Positions 1-6,380 of a stretch of 14,704 nt of DNA are shown here, one piece after another; position 1 is the stretch's first letter; the number at the start of each line of letters is the position of its first letter. The DNA is from Proteobacteria bacterium UBA6729 (lineage in GTDB: Bacteria > Pseudomonadota > Gammaproteobacteria > Porifericomitales > Porifericomitaceae). The notes beneath the pieces are model-generated. The model was not told the origin of the DNA. It was given only the letters and a program-made list of their open reading frames with translations, and did no database searches. Made by a program: the position numbers and the translations under genes. The DNA lies in NCBI GenBank assembly GCA_002454015.1, contig DKIB01000054.1, positions 1 through 14,704 of the forward strand, given 5' to 3'.

Positions 1-217
1 CCATCCGACACAAAAGCCCAATGGCATACTCCCAGTCAGAGTACGGCCACTCTATGCTGACTGTGTGCGACGACCATCGCCCTGCTCCTTCCTCCGGGGA
101 ATCCTGAGCCCATTTCTTCTCACGAGAGCCCTGGACAGATTGCTCAGACTACTTGGTACATCTCGTGTTCATGAGCTCGTCGCTGTACTTCATGCCCTGT
201 TTCATGTTTTTATGTCT
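1..217. repeat. Direct repeat copy 1 (may extend left of the window)
   Basis: This stretch is about 90% identical by eye to 684-919, in the same orientation. Both copies begin with ccatccgaca and end with a T-run followed by atgtct. Copy 1 lacks a 16-base insertion that copy 2 carries near 731-746. Because the match begins at base 1, the repeat may continue outside the window. Read on the minus strand, the copy contains the start of a short reading frame (MKQGMKYSDELMNTRC) that soon hits a stop codon. No transposase domain is recognisable inside the repeat. It may be the end of an unrecognised mobile element or a duplicated gene remnant. Confidence 0.75.
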
Positions 218-330
218 TTCCGCGCCTTCAAAGACAACGACTTAAGCATCTTGGTGTGACGCTCCACCCGCTGGGCGGATGTCTCGGGAGTTCCTTGAGT
301 ACGCTTTACATTCCAGTCGTCCATAGGCAT
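202..330 (-). CDS. Small hypothetical protein (40-42 aa) with its own promoter
   Basis: A short minus-strand frame of 42 codons, or 40 from the second ATG at 324, starts MPMDDWNVKR and ends KARKDIKT. It is basic and hydrophilic, with no membrane segment and no family I recognise. Support comes from the signals around it: a good sigma-70 promoter at 388-417, an AGAGGA ribosome binding site just before the start, and a stop codon overlapping the next ATG (ATGA), as in coupled genes. The coupled downstream frame, beginning MKQGMKYSDE inside the repeat, is only 18 codons here. In the second repeat copy one extra A in the A-run changes the frame, so the corresponding junction reads through. It could be a real small gene, a truncated antitoxin-like gene or a leader peptide; I cannot tell which. 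Confidence 0.35.
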   Translation of the reverse strand: MPMDDWNVKRTQGTPETSAQRVERHTKMLKSLSLKARKDIKT

Positions 331-387
331 TTCCTCTCAAGTCAGACGAGGAACAGGACTTGGTCCTCTCCCTCTGTTATAAAGTGT

Positions 388-417
388 AGCATATCCGCAC
401 CGCGATTTCTGCGTCAA
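388..417 (-). promoter_or_regulatory. Sigma-70 promoter, minus strand
   Basis: Read on the minus strand, TTGACG (412-417) is followed after 18 bases by TATGCT (388-393). This is a near-consensus housekeeping promoter about 50 bases upstream of the 42-codon frame at 202-330. A second AT-rich hexamer, TATAAC (376-381), lies just downstream. The orientation and spacing fit transcription of the small minus-strand frame and then of repeat copy 1. Confidence 0.55.
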
Positions 418-424
418 TCGCTAT

Positions 425-683
425 GCTGCCCGGCTTATCGCCCTGGCTGCCACACAATGCGGCGTTGTTTTTTGCAACCCCACTCCACAGGCCCGGGGGC
501 AGACACTGCGACACCGGCCATTATCGTCGCTGTTATCATCAACGCAGGCCGGAGGCTCCCGGTTCTACCTGCATTGGACATCATCCGTAACTCGCTCCAA
601 CCGAGGTTTCAAGAGGCTGTCGGTGACACTATCGCCCCACCCCTGTTGGGAGGGAGGCTGCCCGACTCTACTTGCATTGAACA
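425..683. other. Stretch without a recognisable gene
   Basis: Between the minus-strand promoter and repeat copy 2 I find no coding sequence that resembles a protein family. An open plus-strand frame crosses it, but its composition (many Pro, Arg, Ser and Cys, no domain) looks like chance. The stretch contains one copy of a short dispersed repeat (522-598) that recurs at 2395-2468. A related fragment sits just before repeat copy 2 (about 672-690). Confidence 0.5.
522..598. repeat. Short dispersed repeat, copy A
   Basis: About 75 bases match 2395-2468 with scattered mismatches and small indels. Shared blocks are tatcg-cgctgt, tcaacgcaggc-ggaggctccc, and catt-g-ac followed by ccgtaact. Both copies lie in gene-poor DNA. 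No shared protein reading frame is kept, which points to a non-coding intergenic repeat. Confidence 0.5.
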
Positions 684-919
684 CCATCCGACATAAAAGC
701 CCAATGGCATACTCCCGGTCAGAGTACGGTCACGTCAAAGTACGGCCACTCTATAGTTGACTGTGTACGATGACCATTGTCCTGCCTCCTTCCTCCGGGA
801 AATCCTGAGCCCATTTATTCTCACGAGAGCACTGGACAGTTTGCTCAGACCACTTGGCGCATCTCGTGTTCATGAGCTCATCGCTGTACTTCATGCCCTG
901 TTTCATGTTTTTTATGTCT
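684..919. repeat. Direct repeat copy 2
   Basis: This is the second copy of the sequence at 1-217. Differences are about one in ten bases, a 16-base insertion near 731-746 that creates a small local duplication of gtacgg, and six rather than five T residues in the run at 907-912. The copy ends within about 25 bases of the first recognisable transposase residues, so it may mark the edge of the element the transposase fragment came from, or a site of insertion or recombination. Confidence 0.75.
751..906 (-). CDS. Hypothetical short frame within repeat copy 2
   Basis: The minus-strand frame starts MKQGMKYSDELMN and runs 51 codons to a TAG stop. The same start occurs in copy 1, but a stop codon after 18 residues interrupts that version, so copy 2 is the more intact of the two. 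It is rich in charged residues and Trp, with no membrane segment and no domain I recognise. A strong GGAGGAAGGAGG purine run lies inside the frame, ahead of an internal ATG. The frame stays open upstream to 975 because of the extra A. It may be a remnant of a longer gene. Confidence 0.2.
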   Translation of the reverse strand: MKQGMKYSDELMNTRCAKWSEQTVQCSRENKWAQDFPEEGGRTMVIVHSQL

Positions 920-944
920 GCCAGTGTTTTCTGAGGCAGATCAA

Positions 945-1319
945 GCCTCTTGCCGACAAGGGGTGAGGTACGCATTCGGGGACTTCAAGCAGGAGATTGC
1001 CATCGGCCTGTCACTGCGACACGACCACGGCTCCCAGTACATGAGCCATGCTTTCCAGCAGGAGCTCCGCTTCCTCGGCATTCACTCCAGCCCCAGTTTT
1101 GTCCGCGCTCCTGAAGGCAATGGGGTATCTGAGCGGTTCATCCGGACCCTCAAGGAGCAGCTGCTCTGGATAGAGACCTTTGAGACCGTTGAAGATCTCA
1201 GGCTGGCTCTGCAGCAATGGCGTAAACGGTACAACGCCCAGTGGCTCGTTCAGCGGCATGGGCACCGTACACCCGAGCAGGTTCGCCAAGCCCTGTTTGA
1301 CTTGGGGGTAGCAGCTTGA
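945..1319 (+). pseudogene. IS3-family transposase, C-terminal fragment
   Basis: About 125 residues match the C-terminal half of the rve (DDE) catalytic domain of IS3-type OrfB transposases. The second catalytic Asp is visible in RHDHGSQY and the Glu in GVSERFIRTLKE, exactly 35 residues apart (the D-x35-E spacing of this family). The conserved tail, with a W-x-R-YN motif and a HGHRTPEQVR-like segment, precedes the natural stop. The N-terminal part with the first catalytic Asp, and the whole of OrfA, are missing, so the fragment cannot transpose. Homology begins right after repeat copy 2. A small perfect inverted repeat (TGTCC-AGAGA-GGACA, 1335-1349) just past the stop may belong to the right end of the element. 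Confidence 0.85.
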
Positions 1320-1387
1320 TTAACATGATCTCAGTGTCCAGAGAGGACAGTACAAGATCTCTACCCGGGATAGCATACAAAAAGACC

Positions 1388-2056
1388 ATGAATATCAGGA
1401 CATATCCGATTGACCTTGTAAAGGTCTTTATCAGACCCGGCAAGTTTTTCGCAGCCCGAGACATGAATTCTGATAGAGCTGCGAAAGATGCACTCCAGTT
1501 TCTACTTGTATCTACTGCTATCTCGGCGATTCTGTTCGCCACGCTGCCGGTTGCTGGCCCGATGGGAGTCGGGAGCAGACTGGCCTCATCAGGAATTGGG
1601 GACAGACTGGCCTCATTTGTTGTCATTTCAATCTATTGCGCGATATTCGGGGCTTTCGCCAGATTTGGGTGGTTTCTGGTTGGCGGCAAAGCCGGAAGAC
1701 GGGCTTTCTATGCCACGTATGCGTATCTTGGATCCATTTTGATGATTCTGGCGCCAGTAGTACTTGCAATCATTTCAACTGCCATGCTGTCTGAGATGAA
1801 ATCTGCAATCGAATTCGGCAGAAGCGACTTCGCAGAAAAGGCGGCAATGATAGCCGGGTTTACTGCATTTCTTGCCTGCCTTGTCGTAGTTGGCACTTGG
1901 GTAATCATATTCTGGAATTCATTCAGAAAACTGAATAATCTCTCGGTCTTGAGATCCTTCTGTACCATGGTTGTAGCAGGTGCCCTGCAGGTGGCTGCGA
2001 TCAAGGCGATCTCGTTCATTCTGGCTCTCGCGCAAGTTTATCTATTTACAGATTAG
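1388..2056 (+). CDS. Yip1-like multi-pass membrane protein
   Basis: The 222-residue protein starts MNIRTYPIDLVKVFIRPGKFF. A short amphipathic N-terminus mentioning a phase of the type 'V...P..FF' is followed by about five hydrophobic segments, which is the layout of bacterial Yip1/YIPF-domain proteins; I infer this family from pattern, not from a decisive motif. It is predicted to sit in the inner membrane, function unknown. I chose the ATG at 1388 because the upstream in-frame extension (from 1316) overlaps the end of the insertion-sequence fragment and looks non-coding; no strong ribosome binding site decides the start. Base composition is more AT-rich than in the lipopolysaccharide operon, in keeping with accessory DNA. 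It stands alone between mobile remnants. Confidence 0.65.
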   Translation: MNIRTYPIDLVKVFIRPGKFFAARDMNSDRAAKDALQFLLVSTAISAILFATLPVAGPMGVGSRLASSGIGDRLASFVVISIYCAIFGAFARFGWFLVGGKAGRRAFYATYAYLGSILMILAPVVLAIISTAMLSEMKSAIEFGRSDFAEKAAMIAGFTAFLACLVVVGTWVIIFWNSFRKLNNLSVLRSFCTMVVAGALQVAAIKAISFILALAQVYLFTD

Positions 2057-2198
2057 CCCATAAAAAATCCGGAAAACCCCAGCATTACCTTCCGTGAAGA
2101 GACCAAAAGGAACTACGGGGTACACTTGGTACCTGTTAAACCGGATGAACAAGGATATCGGCAATCTGACACAGATGCCTGTCTCTCCCCAATAGCAC

Positions 2199-2357
2199 AT
2201 GGATGCAAGCATACTGCAGCGGCTTATAGAAACGAAGTCTTCCCGGAAGATCCGGAATCACTCGGCAGTGTTAAAAAACAATCTGGAGCCGCTGACCGGG
2301 GGGCGGAATATTGATGCGATGCTCCAGCATGTCTTCCGTCTGCGTGGGGAGCGCTGA
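2199..2357 (+). CDS. Small hypothetical protein (52 aa)
   Basis: The ORF starts MDASILQRLIETKSSRKIRN and ends HVFRLRGER. The alternation of Leu/Ile with charged residues suggests a helical, soluble protein. An in-frame ATG at 2145 opens a 16-codon frame ending at TAG (2193-2195), one codon before this start, so a single nonsense change may have split a longer gene. There is no clear ribosome binding site and I recognise no family. It could be the decayed tail of a transferred gene or a chance frame. Confidence 0.3.
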   Translation: MDASILQRLIETKSSRKIRNHSAVLKNNLEPLTGGRNIDAMLQHVFRLRGER

Positions 2358-2394
2358 AACGAGCCTGGTGGCGGTTGGCTGAGGTGCTGACCAC

Positions 2395-2468
2395 TATCGC
2401 CGCTGTATCGTCAACGCAGGCTGGAGGCTCCCCCGGCCCTGCCAACATTGAACCTCTCCGTAACTGGC
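2395..2468. repeat. Short dispersed repeat, copy C
   Basis: It matches copy A at 522-598 over about 75 bases. A partial echo of its right end (ca-tgaacct-cccgt-actgg) occurs 55 bases further on at about 2502-2522, inside the 3' end of the minus-strand cysteine-rich gene. The gene's C-terminus may therefore have been built or altered by this repeat. Confidence 0.5.
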
Positions 2469-2469
2469 C

Positions 2470-2874
2470 TCAGCCCCTTCTGCCCACTGTTTTTGGTATG
2501 CACTGAACCTCCCCGTCACTGGTCTCAACCGGAGTCCCGGAAGGGCAATCTCGCCATCGGTATCTGCGCATTTTTCGTCCGGCATCCACCTGCTGTTCTT
2601 CCCCGGGTTGCAAGTGTGCCTGGCAGGGATATTTACGGGTTTGGGTAGACGTGCACCGACCCGCCCAAGGGGTTTTGTAGACCACGGAGACGGGTTCCTG
2701 GCAGATGTTTTTGACCACGGTTTGGGCCTCTTTCTGGAGAAATTTTATACAGCCGTGGGTTTTCTTTTCATCGAGTCTGTAGAACAGGGAGTGCCCTGCG
2801 AGCCAGAGCATTACGGCGGCAAATGCCACAACGGCCCCGACCAGGGGGGAGATTCTGGTTGCAGATTTTTTCAT
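2470..2874 (-). CDS. Membrane-anchored cysteine-rich small protein
   Basis: The 134-residue protein begins MKKSATRISP, followed by one hydrophobic segment (about residues 10-32) that fits an N-terminal membrane anchor or uncleaved signal. The rest would lie outside the cytoplasmic membrane and carries six cysteines (42, 58, 74, 84, 110, 125), enough for three disulfides, in a polar, Lys/Arg/Gln-rich context. I do not recognise the family. The start at 2874 is set by a good ribosome binding site (GGAGGA, seven bases away); an ATG at 2907 lies further upstream without one. A promoter matching the consensus lies at 2928-2956. The gene is divergent from the rhodanese. Its last codons overlap an echo of the dispersed repeat, so the C-terminus may be recent. 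Confidence 0.6.
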   Translation of the reverse strand: MKKSATRISPLVGAVVAFAAVMLWLAGHSLFYRLDEKKTHGCIKFLQKEAQTVVKNICQEPVSVVYKTPWAGRCTSTQTRKYPCQAHLQPGEEQQVDAGRKMRRYRWRDCPSGTPVETSDGEVQCIPKTVGRRG

Positions 2875-2927
2875 GGGGGATCCTCCGTAGTGGAATGGTC
2901 CTGTCACACGGTACAGCGGCAGTGCTC

Positions 2928-2956
2928 ATTATCGCCCGGGTCGGAGCCCGGGTCGA
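2928..2956 (-). promoter_or_regulatory. Promoter of the cysteine-rich gene, with repeat-filled spacer
   Basis: On the minus strand TCGACC (2951-2956) is followed by a 17-base spacer and GATAAT (2928-2933), about 50 bases before the gene start. The spacer and its flanks hold two copies of GCCCGGGTCG (2934-2943 and 2946-2955), each containing the palindrome CCCGGG. The arrangement resembles an operator, but no regulator for it is seen in the window. Confidence 0.5.
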
Positions 2957-3014
2957 GGGGGGGGGAAGCTTCCTCCCGCCCTTCCCGGAACAGCGGGGCA
3001 AGGGGTCGGGCGGT

Positions 3015-3043
3015 TTGACGGGCTCCGGGATACCGGGTATGGT
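3015..3043 (+). promoter_or_regulatory. Sigma-70 promoter of the rhodanese gene
   Basis: TTGACG (3015-3020) is separated by exactly 17 bases from TATGGT (3038-3043). Transcription would start near 3050, giving a leader of about 45 bases before the rhodanese start at 3095. It is the best plus-strand promoter match in this part of the window. Confidence 0.55.
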
Positions 3044-3094
3044 GAGCGCTATGGCGTATGCAGAGAGATTTGCCTTGGCAGCGGGGGGCTGGTG

Positions 3095-3520
3095 ATGGCA
3101 AAAGAAGTGAGTCAGCTGCCGGCTCCCAAGGCGTGGGAACTGTTGCAGCACCGCCCGGGGGCGACGTTGGTGGATGTGCGTTCCTCGGTTGAATTCCACT
3201 ATGTGGGGCACCCGATGGACAGTCTCAGTGTGCCCCTGATGGAGCCACCGGACTGGCAGCCGGTGCAGGACTTCACGACCCGGGTGCGGGCTGCCCTGGC
3301 CGCCCGGCATGGCCCGGACCAACCACTGGAGTCATTGCCACTGCTGTTGATCTGTCGCAGTGGCAGGCGCTCCCAGGTTGCCGGTGAGGCCTTGCTGGAC
3401 AATGGCTTTCAGGAGATCTACAACATCAGCGACGGCTTTGAGGGGGCGCTGGACGGACGCAAGCATCGCAGCGCCATCAATGGCTGGCGCCATTATAATC
3501 TGCCCTGGGAACAAAGCTGA
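3095..3520 (+). CDS. Single-domain rhodanese-like protein
   Basis: This is a 141-residue rhodanese domain. The N-terminal LVDVRSSVEF (residues 25-34) is the usual strand-turn of the fold. The active-site loop is CRSGRRS with Cys87 as the predicted sulfur carrier, and a following NGF-IYNISDGFEG segment is the typical C-terminal half. Such proteins move sulfane sulfur between thiols in the cytoplasm; the acceptor cannot be inferred. No signal peptide is visible. An in-frame GTG directly precedes the ATG (3092), so the start may be one codon earlier; a G-rich run lies upstream but the ribosome binding site is weak. The nuclease gene follows with overlapping stop and start, so the two probably form an operon. 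Confidence 0.85.
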   Translation: MAKEVSQLPAPKAWELLQHRPGATLVDVRSSVEFHYVGHPMDSLSVPLMEPPDWQPVQDFTTRVRAALAARHGPDQPLESLPLLLICRSGRRSQVAGEALLDNGFQEIYNISDGFEGALDGRKHRSAINGWRHYNLPWEQS

Positions 3521-3999
3521 ACATACGTACATCGGCCGGCGTTGCCCTGCTGCTCATCATGGCGGTCGGCTGTGCCGGGGAGCCCCCCTTTCAGGGGCGG
3601 GTGGTTTCTGTGGATGATGGGGACTCTCTGGTGGTGCTGGCGAATGCGCGCAAGGTGCGGGTGCGCCTGGCTGGCATCGATGCCCCGGAGTGGCGACAGC
3701 CTGGTGGTCAGTCGGCCAGACAGGCCCTGACCCGGCTGGTCTACGGCAAAACCGTCACGGTCTCTCCACTGGACACAGACAGCTACGGCCGGACGGTCGC
3801 CCGCCTGACTGTGGGGGGAGTGGAGGTGAACCATGAACTGGTGCGCACCGGCAAGGCCTGGGTCTACCCCCGCTACAACCGGGATCCGGCCCTTGTGGCG
3901 CTGGAGCAGCAGGCACAGCAAGCCGGACTGGGGCTGTGGAAACTGCCCGCCGCCCAGCGTGTCCCGCCGTGGGAATGGCGGCGACTACACCCCCGCTGA
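3517..3999 (+). CDS. Thermonuclease (staphylococcal-nuclease-like) lipoprotein
   Basis: This is a 160-residue SNase-fold protein. Residues matching the S. aureus nuclease active site are present: Asp34 and Asp36 (VDDGDSL), Arg50 and Asp55 and Glu58 (VRLAGIDAPE), and Arg92 (YGRTVA). It would hydrolyse nucleic acids with calcium. The only ATG (3559) cuts into a hydrophobic signal; reading from CTG at 3517 restores a basic N-terminus, a hydrophobic core and a lipobox-like AVGC with Cys19, so I infer export and lipid attachment. That CTG overlaps the rhodanese stop (CTGA), with a GGGA purine run six bases upstream, suggesting translational coupling. The start is uncertain; 3559 is the conservative alternative. 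The gene ends convergently with murU, overlapping it by 15 bases. Confidence 0.85.
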   Translation: MNIRTSAGVALLLIMAVGCAGEPPFQGRVVSVDDGDSLVVLANARKVRVRLAGIDAPEWRQPGGQSARQALTRLVYGKTVTVSPLDTDSYGRTVARLTVGGVEVNHELVRTGKAWVYPRYNRDPALVALEQQAQQAGLGLWKLPAAQRVPPWEWRRLHPR

Positions 4000-4662
4000 G
4001 CCGGTTCGGGCCTCTCCTTGGGCACGGGCCTGTGCAAGGCGTTCCGGCGTGCCTATGTCCAGCCAGATTCCCGTGTAGTGTTCGCCACTGAGGCGACCCT
4101 GCGCCGCGCTGCGGTGTAGCTCCGGGCCCAGTTCCGTGGGTCCGGCCCGGAACAGCGCCGGGCGATAGAGGCCGAAGCCGCTGTAGGTGTAGCGCGGGGC
4201 TCCCGCGGATTGCACCCGTCCCCCGGCCAGGGCAAAGTCCCCTGCCGGATGATAGGCCGGGTTATCCACCAGCACCAGATGCGCCTGTGCATCCGGTGCC
4301 AAGGCCTGCAGACGACCGAACGGGTAGTCGGTCCAGACATCCGCACAGAGCAACAGGAAGGGGGCCTCCCCCAGCAGGGGCAAGGCCTGGCGCACCCCGG
4401 CAAGGGTGCCTGTCGGTTGCTCGCCCTCGGGGGAATAACGGATGGCGGCACCCCAACGCCCGCCGTCCCCCAAGTGCTGTTCGATTCGAGCCCCCATCCA
4501 GGCGTGGTTGATGACCAGCTCGCGGATGCCTTGCCCCACCAGGCTGCACACCAGATGTTCCAGCAGCGGCTTGCCGGCCACCTCCAGCATGGGCTTGGGG
4601 ATCTGCCGGGCAACGGCCTGCATGCGCTGGCCCCGGCCCGCCGCCAGAATCATGGCGCGCAT
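3985..4662 (-). CDS. murU: N-acetylmuramate alpha-1-phosphate uridylyltransferase
   Basis: The 225-residue protein is a nucleotidyltransferase with the signature MILAAGRGQRM followed by IPKPMLEVAGKPLLEH. An Asp in LLLCADVWTDY fits the metal-binding aspartate, and a late WLDIGTPERL segment is typical of sugar-nucleotide transferases. Together with the preceding kinase it matches the AmgK-MurU salvage route known in Pseudomonas, which turns recycled MurNAc into UDP-MurNAc and bypasses the fosfomycin-sensitive MurA step. The ATG at 4660-4662 is preceded by GGAGG five bases away and overlaps the amgK stop; the next ATG (4651-4653) also overlaps that stop. Without the neighbour it could be any mannose-1-phosphate guanylyltransferase-like enzyme; the pairing makes MurU the best call. 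Confidence 0.85.
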   Translation of the reverse strand: MRAMILAAGRGQRMQAVARQIPKPMLEVAGKPLLEHLVCSLVGQGIRELVINHAWMGARIEQHLGDGGRWGAAIRYSPEGEQPTGTLAGVRQALPLLGEAPFLLLCADVWTDYPFGRLQALAPDAQAHLVLVDNPAYHPAGDFALAGGRVQSAGAPRYTYSGFGLYRPALFRAGPTELGPELHRSAAQGRLSGEHYTGIWLDIGTPERLAQARAQGEARTGSAGV

Positions 4663-5636
4663 AGCGCCTCCGCTACGGGCAGCACACGGGTGCTGACGAA
4701 CCCGCTGAGCGCCTGCGTCTCGGTACATCGGAGTGCCGCGATATAACGCAGGGTTCTCGGGATGGCGGCCAGATAGGCGGACTTGCCATCCCGGTGTTGC
4801 AGTCTGGCGAAGATGCCGACGGCCTTGAGGTGGCGTTGCGCGCCCATCAGCTCAAAGCAACGCAGGAACGCGGGTACATCCTGCGTCTGTGGCAACCCGG
4901 CACGATGCGCCAGCTCCAGATAGAGCCGCACCCGGGCCAGACGGCGTTCGGGGGTGATATCCACATAACAGTCTTTCAGCAGGGACACGAGATCATAGCT
5001 ATACGGGCCGAGTACGGCGTCCTGAAAGTCAAGTATGCCCGGGCTGTGATGTGGAGTGACCATGAGGTTGCGTGAGTGGTAGTCCCGATGCACGAAGACG
5101 CGGGGCTGGCGCAGGGCCGCCTCGGCCAGGCTGTGCTGCACTGTGTGCAGCATCTGCCGCTCGGCAGTCGTGGGCCTGATCCCCAGGTGGCGGTCCAGCA
5201 GCCAGTCCTCAAACAACTGCATCTCTGCACATAGCAGCCGGGCAGTATACTCCGGCAGGCCGACTGTGTTGACATGGCATTGTATATGGACCAGTGCGGC
5301 AATGGCCGCCTCGTACAAGCGGTCGGTGTGGGCCTTCTGATAGCATTCCTGCCCCAGATCAGACACCAGCAGAAAGCCCTGCTGGTGATCGGCGGCACGC
5401 AGCTCCGGCACCTGCAGACCGCCCTCTCGCAGCCGGGCAGCAATGTTCACATAGACCGCTGTGTCTTCGTGCTCTGGGGGTGCATCCACGACAATCCAGC
5501 TGTGGCCCGCGGCATCCCTGACCCGGAAGTGTCGCCTGAAGCTGGCATCTGCAGCGGCGGGGTGCAGGGAGTGGGCACCGGGCAGCGTCCGTTCCAGCCA
5601 GGCCTGCAGCTGCGCACCGCGCGCAGTTGCGCTCAT
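4650..5636 (-). CDS. amgK: N-acetylmuramate/N-acetylglucosamine 1-kinase
   Basis: The 328-residue protein belongs to the aminoglycoside-phosphotransferase/choline-kinase fold. The catalytic loop HRDYHSRN (His183, Asp185, Asn190) and the metal-binding DFQDA (Asp203) are intact. A SFRRHFRV strand near residue 32 and VVDAPPEHED near 50 resemble the AmgK N-lobe. It is predicted to phosphorylate recycled MurNAc and GlcNAc at the anomeric carbon in the cytoplasm and to feed MurU, whose gene overlaps its end by 13 bases. I chose the ATG at 5636; a TTG four codons earlier is possible and no strong ribosome binding site decides. The restriction endonuclease stop lies only 13 bases upstream, leaving no room for a promoter of its own. 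Confidence 0.85.
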   Translation of the reverse strand: MSATARGAQLQAWLERTLPGAHSLHPAAADASFRRHFRVRDAAGHSWIVVDAPPEHEDTAVYVNIAARLREGGLQVPELRAADHQQGFLLVSDLGQECYQKAHTDRLYEAAIAALVHIQCHVNTVGLPEYTARLLCAEMQLFEDWLLDRHLGIRPTTAERQMLHTVQHSLAEAALRQPRVFVHRDYHSRNLMVTPHHSPGILDFQDAVLGPYSYDLVSLLKDCYVDITPERRLARVRLYLELAHRAGLPQTQDVPAFLRCFELMGAQRHLKAVGIFARLQHRDGKSAYLAAIPRTLRYIAALRCTETQALSGFVSTRVLPVAEALCAP

Positions 5637-5649
5637 GGAGTCCGGCAAC

Positions 5650-6378
5650 CTATGCCCCCCGCATGTTGGTAAATGCCCTCGCATGTGCACTCAGCGAGGC
5701 AGCAAAATTCCGGAAATTCACTTCAGCATTTGGTTCTGAGTAACCTCCGTCTGTGCCGCCGCTCTTGTCTGATAACAGCAAGCACGCTGCGTCATCCAGG
5801 CGTTCACGCACCAAGCGTTCACAGAACAGCTCATATCGCTTTGCATACGAGGCTCCCCTGTATTCTTCAAACACTTTAAAATGCGGCTCAGATACCCGCA
5901 CTGAACCTCTGGATTTATCAACGTCCTCAAGCAACATTACCCAACCCAACCAGGGTTTCCGTGAGGGCTTACATGCGCCTTCACGGTACGCAGTCAAGAG
6001 GTCTTTTGCGCTGCCCAGTGCCTCTTCAATCCGGTTATTAAAATTGTTGCCAAACGAGGGACCAACCTGAGATTTGAATTCGATGATTGCCAATAATGTA
6101 CCCTCCACCACGGCAACCAGATCCCAATCCTTTGTCGGTCTGAAGTATCCGGGCACCGTAGTCTTTTCTACATGAATTTCTCTGGATGACAATCCTGCGT
6201 CTTCAAGAATGGTTGTGACCAGATCAATGAATCCGTCAAGTTGTGCGCCACCGATTACCACCCTCCTGCCGTTTGTATCCTGTTCGTCGGGATTCGATCC
6301 CCTGTTCCTGCTGCTCTGGTACTGCCGGGTTTTCCAGAACAGCGCAACAGCTCTGGAAAGCTGGTCTGCATAGTCCAT
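5650..6378 (-). CDS. Type II restriction endonuclease, PaeR7I/XhoI family
   Basis: The 242-residue protein is close in length to PaeR7I (about 246). From memory of that family, the shared core is an IGGAQLDGFIDL segment, then YFRPTKDWDL, then IIEFKSQVGPSFGNNFNNR with a YREGA motif. The PD-(D/E)xK site is Asp86 ... Glu100-x-Lys102. Known members cut CTCGAG, so I predict that target; the sequence itself does not prove specificity. The gene begins two bases after the methyltransferase stop, so translation is likely coupled, methyltransferase first. Its stop lies just before amgK. Base composition is more AT-rich than that of the lipopolysaccharide genes, which suggests transfer. Confidence 0.85.
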   Translation of the reverse strand: MDYADQLSRAVALFWKTRQYQSSRNRGSNPDEQDTNGRRVVIGGAQLDGFIDLVTTILEDAGLSSREIHVEKTTVPGYFRPTKDWDLVAVVEGTLLAIIEFKSQVGPSFGNNFNNRIEEALGSAKDLLTAYREGACKPSRKPWLGWVMLLEDVDKSRGSVRVSEPHFKVFEEYRGASYAKRYELFCERLVRERLDDAACLLLSDKSGGTDGGYSEPNAEVNFRNFAASLSAHARAFTNMRGA

Positions 6379-6380
6379 GG

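Larger units (their letters stand above)
2057..2469. other. Gene-poor stretch with short decayed frames
   Basis: There is no gene I recognise here. Directly after the stop of the membrane protein the same frame stays open for about 85 codons (2057-2314) without an ATG start; it includes segments such as SITFREETKRNYGVHLVPVK that look protein-like, so it may be a gene remnant. Overlapping it in another frame is a 52-codon ORF at 2199-2357. The right end (2395-2468) is a copy of the dispersed repeat also seen at 522-598. I see no strong hairpin terminator after 2056. Confidence 0.4.

Noticed and set aside
256..696. Open plus-strand frame of 146 codons
   Set aside because: Composition is unlike a protein, there is no ribosome binding site or domain, and it runs across the minus-strand promoter and the dispersed repeat.
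933..949. GAGGC/GCCTC hairpin as a terminator
   Set aside because: The stem is only five pairs without a following T-run, so it is too weak to call.
1316..1387. N-terminal extension of the Yip1-like protein
   Set aside because: It overlaps the transposase stop and a small inverted repeat, and it reads unlike the membrane protein that follows.
2126..2314. 62-codon plus-strand frame starting at TTG
   Set aside because: There is no ATG start or binding site. It overlaps another short frame; treated as a possible gene remnant rather than a gene.
1..2470. CRISPR array suggested by repeated blocks
   Set aside because: The repeats are few, long, unevenly spaced and imperfect, with no regular spacers and no cas genes.
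3491..3500. TATAAT inside the rhodanese 3' end as a promoter for the nuclease
   Set aside because: It has no -35 partner, and it encodes conserved tail residues of the rhodanese; the tight overlap suggests coupling instead.
4210..4746. 178-codon plus-strand frame
   Set aside because: It is the antisense shadow of murU and the end of amgK, with no domain of its own.
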